A stretch of 64,000 bases of DNA, from NCBI RefSeq assembly GCF_963576675.1, contig NC_088916.1:17770501-17834500 (forward strand), read 5' to 3'. A model generated the notes under the pieces. That model had not been told where the DNA came from. It did no database searches and saw only the letters and a list, made by a program, of their open reading frames with translations. Numbering within the stretch: position 1 is the first letter of the stretch; each line of letters begins with the position of its first letter. Origin of the DNA: Euphorbia lathyris. Its lineage: Eukaryota > Streptophyta > Magnoliopsida > Malpighiales > Euphorbiaceae. Positions 55,651 to 64,000 of this stretch are shown here, piece by piece. A program made the translations under genes and the position numbers.

Positions 55651-58600
55651 ATGGCTATCACAGCAACTAGCCCCTATTATATTGCAGCAAATGAAAACCC
55701 TTCTCTTGTCCTGGTTACATCGATTCTTACTGGTCCTAACTATCATCAATGGGCTAGATCTATGAGGATGGCTTTAATGTCGAAAAACAAGTTTGGATTC
55801 GTGGACGGAACCATTCAACCACCAATGGAAGCAGATACTTTGTACTCTGCGTGGCAAAGATGCAACACAACTGTGCTATCATGGATAACACACTCTGTTT
55901 CCCCTTCAATAGGCAGCAGCATCATTTGGATTGATGGAGCCGAAGCTGTCTGGAACGATCTTAAAGATCGATTCTCACAAGGAGATAATATTCGTATCTC
56001 AGAGTTGCAGAAAGAAATTCAAAATTTCAGGCAAGGAAACTTATCTATATCTGACTATTTTACTCATATGAAAATATTGTGGGATGAGTTGATAAATTTC
56101 CGCCCACTACCTGTTTGTGATTGTGATCCTTCCTGTAAATGTGGTGCCATTAGTAAGTTTAGGAGTTATTTAGACTCTGACCAGGTCATAACTTTTCTAA
56201 GGGGCCTGAATAGCAATTTTGCTATGATTTGCTCTCAAATACTCCTTATGGAACCCCTTCCATCTCTTAACAAGGTCTTTAACCTCACTACTCAACATGA
56301 AAGGCAGACAAATTCCCTCACAACACCTACCCAAACACCAGATCCTGTAGCCTTTGCAGCTTCTCAAAACTCACAATACACAGCCAACAAATCTCAACAG
56401 AACAGGACCAATTTCAATTCGAACCAGAAACGCTACAACAACTCTAGCAATCACCAAAACAAACAGCTCCCCACATGCACCTATTGCGATAAGGAAGGTC
56501 ACACTGAGGACATTTGTTATAGGAAACATGGTTTCCCACCAGGATATGGGAATCGAAACAAGGGAAATTCACAGTCCAGATACAGAGCCAATCAAGTTCA
56601 GATGAACAACAATACTGGCAATACCCAACATGATTCCAGCAAAAATCAGAATGAGGAGGTACCTTTTACTCTAACAAGGGCTCAATATAATCACATCATG
56701 AGCCTAGTCCCTAACACCAAACATGCTGCAGAATCTTCAAACACTGCTCAAGTTGCTTCTGCTTCGAGCCACAATACCACCCATGATCAACATTATTCTG
56801 GTATTGTATCTTCTACCTCAAATGAGAAAACTCTAAATACTAGCTGGATTCTTGACACAGGCGCTACTGACCATGTCATATGCGACCTCAAGTATTTCTC
56901 ATCTCATAGAGAAGTCACAAATTACACAGTTCAACTACCAGATAATCACTATGTTCCTGTTACACACATAGGCACAGTGCACCTTAGTGCCACTCTCATC
57001 CTTCATGATGCACTTTTTGTCCCAAATTTCAAATACAACCTTATATCTGGTAGCAAATTGATTGCCTTTTCCAATATATGCCTCTGTTTCACCTCATTGT
57101 GCTGTGTTGTCCAGGATCTGACCACATTTCAGATGATTGGATATGCTAAGGCTAGGGACGGCCTATATCACTTTGAACCACCAGATTTTACCAAGACTTT
57201 TTCTGCTGCTACCAAAATGATTCCAAATGACACTTCTCTTTGGCACAAACGATTGGGGCACCCTTCAATTCAAAGAAGCCTTACTCTACAAAGATTTTTC
57301 CCTCATTTTGTAGTACCTTCTGGTCATTTTCCCTGTAATGTCTGTCATTTAGCTAAACAAAAGAAGAAAAACTATCCTCTTAGTTCTTCTATGTCTGATG
57401 AATGCTTTGACTTATTACATATGGATATTTGGGGGCCTGTGCACCAATCCTTTAATGGAAAACATTATTTCCTAACCATAGTTGATGACCGTAGCAGATT
57501 CACTTGGTTATATTTAATGCAACATAAGTCTGAAACAAGGGAAGCCATTCACACCTTTAATCATTATGTTCAGACCCAATTTCGTAAGAATATTAAAGCT
57601 ATACGGACAGACAATGGTGCAGAATTCCAAATGCACTCTTTTTATGCACAGTTTGGTATACTTCATCACACAAGTTGCCCTGAAATGCCGCAACAAAACG
57701 GCGTTGTCGAAAGAAAACACCAAGACATTTTAAATGTCACAAGAGCCTTACTTTATCAAAGCAACTTACCAAATACATATTGGCCAGAGGCAGCAGCACA
57801 TGCTGTTCACCTCATCAACAGATTGCCCACAAACACAACTCAAAATCCCATCCCATATGTTACCTTACATAAACAGCCCCCTAATTGGCATGATCTCAAA
57901 GTGTTCGGTTGCTTGTGTTATGCGTCTACCCTTGATAGACACAAAACAAAATTGACCCCTAGAGCCATCAGGTGTGTTTTTATGGGTTACAAACAGGGCA
58001 CGAAAGGCTATAAAGTGATGGATCTCCAAACCCATAAAATATTCCTATCTCGTAATGTTTATTTCTATGAGCATCACTTCCCCTACAAACAACCTCAGGT
58101 CCCACAAGATGACCAAATTCCCCTTCCAAATCTACCAGCCTTTGACCCATCCCTTGATTATCCTTCAGGCGAGGAGGAAACACCTATTATTCTTACTAAC
58201 AATCCAAATGAAAATGCAGGTGATACTGATACTGATACAGGAGATGGTGATTTCAATGGCAGCCCACATGTAGAAGACAATGTTGCCAATCCGTCCCAAA
58301 TTGTTAGACGATCAACTAGAGAGAGACATCCACCTAAATACCTACAAGACTATCATCACCGTCTAGCAGGATACAATAGGAGTGTACAAACAAGTAAGGT
58401 ACCTAACTCACCTCATCAATTGGAGAAGTGTCTCTCCTATGATAACTTGTCTTCTTGTAAAAGGGCTTTTGCCATCAACATAAGCTGTCAGCAAGAACCG
58501 ACCAGTTATGAAGAAGCAGTGCAAAGCCAATATTGGCGGGAAGCTATTCAAACTGAATTAAAGGCGCTGGAAGCAAACAAAACTTGGTCAATCACCAAGC

Positions 58601-60138
58601 TTCCGATTGGGAAGAAACCGATTGGATGTAAGTGGATATTCAAGATTAAATACAAAGCAGATGGCTCCATAGAGAGATACAAGGCTCGGTTAGTGGCCAA
58701 GGGTTTTACCCAACAAGCCGGACTCGATTTCACAGAGACCTTCGCTCCTGTAGCAAAAATCACCACCATCAGACTCTTTTTGGCTCTCTCAAGTATGAAC
58801 GGCTGGTTACTAGAACAAATGGATATAAATAACGCCTATCTCCATGGCGAAATCTCAGAAGAAGTCTATATGGTGATACCGCCTGGGTGCACAACAAATT
58901 CATTGCCCACAGAGGTGTGTCGATTACACAAGTCTCTATATGGACTCCGGCAAGCGGGGAGACAATGGAATCTAAAACTCACTCAAGCTCTCAAGAACTT
59001 TGGTTTTCACCAAACAACATCAGATCCGTCATTATTCATAAGAATTTCAGGTACCAGATTTCTTGCTGTATTAGTATACGTGGATGATTTATTAGTGGCC
59101 TCAAATTGCCAAATGGAAATAGACTCCGTAAAAGCTTATTTAGATGATTTGTTCAAAATTAAGGATCTTGGATCCCTGAAGTATTTTTTGGGCTTTGAAA
59201 TAGCCAGAAGTTCACAAGGCATTCACCTATGCCAAAGGAAATATTGTTTAGAATTGTTACAGGAGCAGGGATTCCTAGGAGCCAAACCAGTAAATACACC
59301 TGCTGTCCCAAATTTCAAGCCTTCAGCTTCACCTATTCCACTAAAAAATGTCCCTGCATATAGACAATTGATTGGGAAACTCTTGTACTTGACACACTCT
59401 AGACCTGACATCAGTTATATCATAGGACAACTCTCTCAGCATCTAAACAACCCAACTCAGGATGATTTGCAAAGAGCACACAGAGTGCTTCGATACCTTA
59501 AACAGTCTCCTGGACAGGGCCTATTTTTTCCAACTAACAACACTGCTGAACTCAAAGGTTTTACAGATGCAGATTGGGCAGCCTGTGTTGAAACAAGAAG
59601 GTCTATAACAGGTTTCTGCATTTTTCTAGGCAAGGCATTGATATCATGGAGATCTAAAAAGCAGTCCACTGTGTCAAAGAGCTCCTCCGAAGCGGAATAT
59701 AGAGCCATGGCTACCACTGTTTGCGAAATTCAGTGGTTATTGTACTTAATGAAAGATTTCCACATCCATCAAAATGGTCCAGCAATGATTTTCTGTGACA
59801 ATTTAGCTGCGTTACACATAGCCCACAATCCAGTTTTCCATGAGCATACCAAACACATAGAGATAGACTGCCACTTGATTCGTGAAAAGCTCCAAGCCAA
59901 CATTGTCCATCTTCTACCGATCAGATCACACCATCAATTGGCAGACCTATTCACCAAAGCTCAACACCTCCCTCAGTTCAACCATTTCAAAACCAAACTC
60001 GGCCTATTGAATATCTACATGCCTCGTTTGAGGGGGGGTGATACAATTCATCAAAGGGAGCAAAGCACTAATAGCATACAATGCACTCAGGTTGCAAATA
60101 CCCATCACACCGTACAAAACAAATTCATTGCATCATAG
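55651..60138 (+). CDS. Intact copia gag-pol polyprotein, 1495 aa
   Basis: This is a single uninterrupted frame with all copia domains. Gag has LTGPNYHQWARSMRMAL (about 27-43) and a Cys-rich DCDPSCKC. The zinc knuckle CTYCDKEGHTEDIC is at about 277. Protease WILDTGATDHV is at about 400, pre-integrase LWHKRLGHPS at about 530. The integrase triad sits in HMDIWGP (about 591), RTDNGAEF (about 653) and NGVVERKHQ (about 687). RT has [13 protein letters not shown] and YVDD (about 1143); RNase H has FTDADWAAC (about 1305) and SSSEAEYRAM. All catalytic residues I can check are present. The last codons run into the 3' LTR. The protein set looks functional, though the truncated 5' LTR may limit transcription of this copy. 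Confidence 0.95.
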   Translation: MAITATSPYYIAANENPSLVLVTSILTGPNYHQWARSMRMALMSKNKFGFVDGTIQPPMEADTLYSAWQRCNTTVLSWITHSVSPSIGSSIIWIDGAEAVWNDLKDRFSQGDNIRISELQKEIQNFRQGNLSISDYFTHMKILWDELINFRPLPVCDCDPSCKCGAISKFRSYLDSDQVITFLRGLNSNFAMICSQILLMEPLPSLNKVFNLTTQHERQTNSLTTPTQTPDPVAFAASQNSQYTANKSQQNRTNFNSNQKRYNNSSNHQNKQLPTCTYCDKEGHTEDICYRKHGFPPGYGNRNKGNSQSRYRANQVQMNNNTGNTQHDSSKNQNEEVPFTLTRAQYNHIMSLVPNTKHAAESSNTAQVASASSHNTTHDQHYSGIVSSTSNEKTLNTSWILDTGATDHVICDLKYFSSHREVTNYTVQLPDNHYVPVTHIGTVHLSATLILHDALFVPNFKYNLISGSKLIAFSNICLCFTSLCCVVQDLTTFQMIGYAKARDGLYHFEPPDFTKTFSAATKMIPNDTSLWHKRLGHPSIQRSLTLQRFFPHFVVPSGHFPCNVCHLAKQKKKNYPLSSSMSDECFDLLHMDIWGPVHQSFNGKHYFLTIVDDRSRFTWLYLMQHKSETREAIHTFNHYVQTQFRKNIKAIRTDNGAEFQMHSFYAQFGILHHTSCPEMPQQNGVVERKHQDILNVTRALLYQSNLPNTYWPEAAAHAVHLINRLPTNTTQNPIPYVTLHKQPPNWHDLKVFGCLCYASTLDRHKTKLTPRAIRCVFMGYKQGTKGYKVMDLQTHKIFLSRNVYFYEHHFPYKQPQVPQDDQIPLPNLPAFDPSLDYPSGEEETPIILTNNPNENAGDTDTDTGDGDFNGSPHVEDNVANPSQIVRRSTRERHPPKYLQDYHHRLAGYNRSVQTSKVPNSPHQLEKCLSYDNLSSCKRAFAINISCQQEPTSYEEAVQSQYWREAIQTELKALEANKTWSITKLPIGKKPIGCKWIFKIKYKADGSIERYKARLVAKGFTQQAGLDFTETFAPVAKITTIRLFLALSSMNGWLLEQMDINNAYLHGEISEEVYMVIPPGCTTNSLPTEVCRLHKSLYGLRQAGRQWNLKLTQALKNFGFHQTTSDPSLFIRISGTRFLAVLVYVDDLLVASNCQMEIDSVKAYLDDLFKIKDLGSLKYFLGFEIARSSQGIHLCQRKYCLELLQEQGFLGAKPVNTPAVPNFKPSASPIPLKNVPAYRQLIGKLLYLTHSRPDISYIIGQLSQHLNNPTQDDLQRAHRVLRYLKQSPGQGLFFPTNNTAELKGFTDADWAACVETRRSITGFCIFLGKALISWRSKKQSTVSKSSSEAEYRAMATTVCEIQWLLYLMKDFHIHQNGPAMIFCDNLAALHIAHNPVFHEHTKHIEIDCHLIREKLQANIVHLLPIRSHHQLADLFTKAQHLPQFNHFKTKLGLLNIYMPRLRGGDTIHQREQSTNSIQCTQVANTHHTVQNKFIAS

Positions 60139-60310
60139 TTTCTCTTTCCTCTTTGTACAGCTGTATATTTTTCTTTTGCTCCACGCCTAAAAGGCATCTT
60201 TGTATGTATATAAATATCTCTATGTTGAGCTGTTAATGGCAAGGAATGAAATTCCATTTCTTCACATTTATTTCTTCACATTTCTAGGTTAAATTCCTCC
60301 AACTTTATGA
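60039..60310 (+). repeat. 3' LTR of the young copia
   Basis: It is 272 bp from TGATACAATTC to TTTATGA, with the TATA box TATATAAATA in its second half. The pol frame ends inside it. Confidence 0.8.
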
Positions 60311-60743
60311 AGAACTGGTAGAGAAGTTTCACTCCGATCCAAGATTTTTACTGGAGAAACGCGAGCTTCGAGGAGTCAAACTTGATAAACTGCTGTTACC
60401 GAAATTGAAGTATGAATATGGATTGGATGCTTGTGCGAGCATGATGAAACTGGGATTGGATTTGCCTTTTGATAGTGAGAAAGCTGAGATTGATGAGGTG
60501 GTTGAAACTTTAGGAGTACTTTATGTGTCGAACGGATTTCAGAAATGTTCTATCGAAGTAAACGAGGAAGGCACAATTGCAACTGTTGTCAATGTATTTG
60601 AAATGAGTTATGGAATCACAGTGCCTTTTACGGAGCCGTCTCAACGAAGTTTTATAGCAAATCATCCGTTTTTGTTTATGATCAGAGAAGAGGCTTCCGG
60701 CACTGTTCTTTTTATTGGAGCTGTTCTCAATCCTCGTTTATAG
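60311..60743 (+). pseudogene. Serpin C-terminal part, block B
   Basis: ELVEKFHSDPRFLLEKREL, KLLLPKLKYEYGLDA, GVLYVSNGFQKCSIEVNEEG and NHPFLFMIREEASGTVLFIG continue the serpin after the copia. The stop is at 60741-60743. The hinge reads GTIATVVNV; inhibitory plant serpins have several small residues (mostly Ala) there, so inhibition of a protease looks unlikely. Apart from the retroelement, this is the best-preserved C-terminus of the three in the window. Confidence 0.9.
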
Positions 60744-61157
60744 AATCACTGCACTCAATATAGTAGAGGATTTTTTTACTGTTGTTGACATTGAGTACAA
60801 TTTTAAGAGATTTCTCTCTATTTTATCATTATAATAAATTGGATTGTTCCGAGAGTATTTTTGAATTTATCGATAGAGTTCTCGGAAATGAATTCTGAAC
60901 CTCTCCAAGTATTATTTACTATTCCAAGGTTTAAACCTTAATGGCTGTGTCCCATGCTGAAATTTAAGCAACTGTATTTTGGGAATAAAGCATAGCCTTG
61001 ATATTGTTGTTTTTACATATTGATTTTTATTTTGATACATTAAGCTTTTTCACTATTTATAGATTTATACATTGAGTGGAAGAGTTTTCTTTCACCTTCT
61101 GGTGTTCTAGGGAACTCCATTTGCTTGTATCTGTGAGCTTACTGATGTCCCTTCAAG
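60744..61157 (+). other. Serpin 3' flank, block B
   Basis: It matches the 3' flank of both serpin arms in block A (TTTCTCTCTATTTTATCAT, GGTTTAAACC). It carries the hAT target once, as an empty site, near 60830. No gene is seen. Confidence 0.8.
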
Positions 61158-61610
61158 TAGACCTTGCAATTTCGTATTCCGGTTGTGTTCGTATAGTGTC
61201 ATTTTTGGATTTGTGTTAAAAAGAGTAAACTTAAATCCAATCCAAAAACTTTTGTGTCACAATCGTGTAAATCTGTTCGGTTACATGTGATTTTATTATG
61301 CATATATTAATGATAACTTTTAAAAATATAAGAAGATATGATACTATTTTATATCCTTTATGTCTTAGATTAGTATGTTAACAGTAACCATCAAAAAGTC
61401 CGCTAATATCATAATAGACGGCCATGTATTGTGTTTATAATAATTTAGGAGGTTCGAATCATATTTGCAAGTAATAACTATAATTTTATTATCTTTATTA
61501 ATAAAGTGACATATAAAAATCAACAAAAAATGACACATTATTACTAACTAAGCTAAAATCAAACACAATTGCTTGTCGATTTCGTGTCGCGTGTAATTTT
61601 GCCACCTCTA
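61158..61610 (+). mobile_element. MITE, same family as 18443, old copy in block B
   Basis: It starts TAGACCTTGCAATTTCG and ends TTTTGCCACCTCTA. The flanks CCTTCAAG and CTTTCAAG agree at 7 of 8. It is orthologous to 28925-29485 but about 108 bp shorter, with a gap near 61510. Confidence 0.85.
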
Positions 61611-61826
61611 CTTTCAAGGAATGATTGTACAAACAATTGTCAGACTAGACGAGACATGTCGAGAGTTAAAAAATGTGGCTTCTATTATGGTTTATTTATT
61701 CTGCATTCAACAACAAAATGGAAACCGCATCAAATGCAATAAAACGTGATATCATTTTTGCAGCTAGCTTGTAAATTATGGTAATATAGTGTTCAATGAG
61801 TCCATTCCTCAAGCAACATAGATAAT

Positions 61827-62030
61827 CACTACAAGAAAATTGTGAGTTAGCAACCGAAATTAGCGACTGGATTTTATTCGGTCGCTAAATAGCAACCGAA
61901 TCGGTCGCTAATAATTTTGCCCTGTTGCAAAATGTGTCGGGCTAATTGACTCCTATTTTACCAAAATAAAAGAAAAAGTAAAATAGAAAAAATAAAAAAG
62001 GAAATAAAAATATAAAAAGAAAGAAGAAAA
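61827..62030 (+). mobile_element. CACTA element, left terminus
   Basis: CACTACAAGAAAATTGTGAG starts at 61827, followed by subterminal words (TTAGCGAC, CGGTCGCTAA) in both orientations. Block A at 29685-29692 shows the same target (GATAATC) without the insert. The other end is not visible, so the element probably runs beyond the window. Confidence 0.82.
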
Positions 62031-62036
62031 GGGTTT

Positions 62037-62230
62037 TGGTCATCTCTCTCTTCAAGCCCTAATTCTTCTCTCTCTTCGAGCCCTAGTTCCTCTCTTTCTC
62101 TTCAAGCCGTAATTCTTCTCTTGATCTTCAAGCCGCAGTTCCTCTCTTTGTCTTCAATCTCTAATTCCAGAACTAGTATCCCTAATTCCTCTCTTTCTCT
62201 TCGATTCCTCTTGGTTTTTGTTTTTCAAAA
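62037..62230 (+). repeat. CT-rich imperfect repeat (TCTTCAAGCCCTAATTC)
   Basis: Five or more variants of TCTTCAAGCC[C/G]TAATTC with TCTCTCT spacers follow each other. It resembles a 5' leader with tandem copies, inside the presumed CACTA element. Confidence 0.65.
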
Positions 62231-64000
62231 TTTCATATGGTTTTTTTTTTATTTTTCATTAAAAACTTTGTGTAATCAGTTGATTTTATTGATGCCACTA
62301 TTAAATAATAATTAATTAAAAAAAGTAATTATTTATTATTATTAGGTATGGAAATTCGAAGCTATATTTCATTATATATAAGATTTAATTAATTGTAAGG
62401 ATAAATTAATTAAATAATTAACACCGTATTATTCAGAAATATTAATAAAAGACTTCAATGTGTTTGATAATTTGTAACTAAGTCGAAATAAATTATATGC
62501 TAGAGAGTTTATGAGTGAGTCATTCCCCGCTGCACCAAAATAATGCTAATCTCACCATAACATCAACTGAAAATTAAATGAATATTTATAAATTTAACAT
62601 AAATAAAGGAGGGCGAAAATCTCTTATTATCCAATAGGTTGGAAAGCAACTTATTGTATCAGCAGCTGCAGTGCTAGTTTTTTTACTAACAAAGCAACTC
62701 AAATTTTTTCCTAAATGCTTCGTTTTCTCCTTTGAGCATGGGATCGCTTGGCGATCGACAATTCATTTTCTCAACTTTGAAATTTTCATTTCATCAATAA
62801 ACTGAAAAGTGAAATAGAGTATTGGAGTAAAATTTGAAACAGAGAAATGGATGCAAGCCACTTATTGTATCAGGTGCAACAACAATATCAATGAACTGCA
62901 AGGCTGCTTTTTTTTATATAAAATTAGAAAACGTAAAAAGACTGTCTTATAACAAATAATAATGTTCAGCAAAAAAAGACAGGTGATTTATGAGTAAGTT
63001 AAAAAAAACTGAAAACACTATCTCAATAGGAAGTAAAAATAAGGAAATTGTGAAAGTACCGAGCGAGAAAAGACAGATGCCAAGGCCTGGTTGGAGATCA
63101 AGAACGATGGCGCCCATGGCGGTCAATTAGGAAATTAAACTCATTGAAAGAGATGATGTTAACAAACTGAAATGAAAAAAAACTTATGGATCAACCAGTA
63201 AACATTGAGCAAAATCTTCATTTGTCTACTGTGAGAGTGGAAAGACATAATAGGGAATTCAAGTACAGAAAACAAAAATCATATCTACAAACAAACGTGA
63301 AGAAAAAATCAATTAACTGTGGAACGAACCTCAAACCAGAAGCGATTACAAAAGTGGAATCTGGAAACATAAGGAAAAGAGAGGGATGGGGAGCACAGAT
63401 AACTTTTGACTTGGAATTGACGCCTGGTGGAAAGCGTATAACGTGAGAGTCTGTGGTGGAAAGCGTATGAAGGAAACTGTTATAAAGAAAGCCAGTCAGT
63501 AATAAAGAATCAAATATATATACAATTAACCCTATATATCAAAAATAAAGGTAAAAATAACTACTTGAAGATAAATTGATGGAAGCAACAAAGGCTCCAA
63601 CAGCCACCACTTTTACATTTTTTTACTAAGCATGAAAAAGTTAACATTGAATGGTAGAAAGAACTCTCAAATAATTTTTAAAAAAATACAATTTTTTAAA
63701 AATCTAGTGCAACATAGAAGTGTCTCCCTCTAAGTCATTTAGAAACACAAAATTCTGATATACCAGTTTGAGGAAATGAAAGCAAATATAAAAACCATAA
63801 ACCCTTCCTTGGTTCGAATATGAATCATAGAATCTTGCCATATTTATTTCCTGAATGCATCTGATTCCATTGACAATTCAAGAAAGGGTAGTTTTAGAAA
63901 TTCCCAAAAATGAAACACTAAAAAACACAGCCCATGTATGAAATGATGCAAAAGTTGAATGTGAAGTTGTATTATATAAAAAAAGAATCAATTGAATTGA
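62231..64000. other. AT-rich right end, no gene seen
   Basis: Probably the interior of the CACTA element. An 86-codon open stretch at 63186-63446 has no recognisable motif and the region has many purine runs; I do not call it a gene. Confidence 0.35.

Larger units (their letters stand above)
55450..60310 (+). mobile_element. Young Ty1/copia element inside the serpin, 5' LTR truncated
   Basis: The 3' LTR (60039-60310, 272 bp) begins TGATACAATTC right after the polypurine tract GAGGGGGGG. Only its last 125 bp are present at the 5' side (55450-55574) and these are identical to 60186-60310. A PBS follows directly. No target duplication is visible, consistent with a deletion that removed serpin sequence together with the first 147 bp of the 5' LTR. 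The LTR ends TTTATGA rather than CA, so its exact end is less sure. Confidence 0.85.
52480..61826 (+). repeat. Segmental duplication block B (serpin locus copy)
   Basis: This is the partner of block A (20060-29692). It keeps the serpin 5' exon that block A lacks and has no inverted serpin copy, no hAT element and no CACTA insert with captured exons. The gene-free stretches 52480-53599 and 54331-55033 hold AT-rich duplicated sequence and nothing else I can name. Confidence 0.85.

Noticed and set aside
63186..63446. 86-codon open frame near the right end
   Set aside because: Lys/Asn-rich, no known motif, no homologous copy in the window; probably chance.

Overview
The window is a repeat-rich, AT-rich stretch of a flowering-plant nuclear genome, most likely a eudicot. 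The evidence is Athila/Tat-type Ty3/gypsy and SIRE-, Ale- and Tork/Angela-like Ty1/copia retrotransposons, plant L1-type LINE debris, hAT-, CACTA- and Mutator-like non-autonomous DNA elements, a plant SINE tail, and fragments of typical plant genes (serpin, extended synaptotagmin, pentatricopeptide, 4-coumarate:CoA-ligase-like, TPR). No intact single-copy host gene is visible. I saw no tRNA, rRNA or CRISPR.

Layout. 1-6110: 3' part of a SIRE-type copia element (RT/RNase H remnant, broken envelope-like gene, LTR). 6111-9780: 3' noncoding region and LTR of a gypsy element carrying a phased array of an 11-bp word. 9876-11505: two LINE 3' ends. 11520-14285: a MITE and gypsy LTR debris, into which a complete 5.2-kb minus-strand copia element (14286-19501, TSD TCTTC) inserted. 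That copia was later hit by a 612-bp hAT-like MITE (18443-19054, TSD GTGGAATC).

About 20060-29692 (block A) and 52480-61826 (block B) are two copies of an old segmental duplication carrying a serpin locus. Each has its own later insertions. Block A received a CACTA-ended insert with exon fragments of three unrelated genes, a solo LTR and a SINE; an inverted duplication of the serpin 3' end; and a 2.6-kb hAT-type element (25107-27719) with a nested foldback. Block B received a nearly intact copia element (55450-60310, one 1495-codon gag-pol frame) inside the serpin, and a CACTA terminus at 61827.

Between the blocks lie a gypsy integrase pseudogene (31114-32371), a TPR gene fragment, and a nested pair: a copia element (34239-51254, TSD ATTTT) split by a 13.4-kb Athila-like gypsy element (36678-50096). 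The Athila copy has gag-protease, pol, and two homologous ORFs downstream of pol.

Because blocks A and B preserve empty sites for each other's insertions, the relative order of several events can be read directly. The most unusual structure is that several unrelated LTR families each carry their own short, often palindromic word, repeated in the U3 part of the LTR, around ORFs downstream of pol, or both. In one gypsy LTR the words come in pairs or triplets spaced 20-21 bp.
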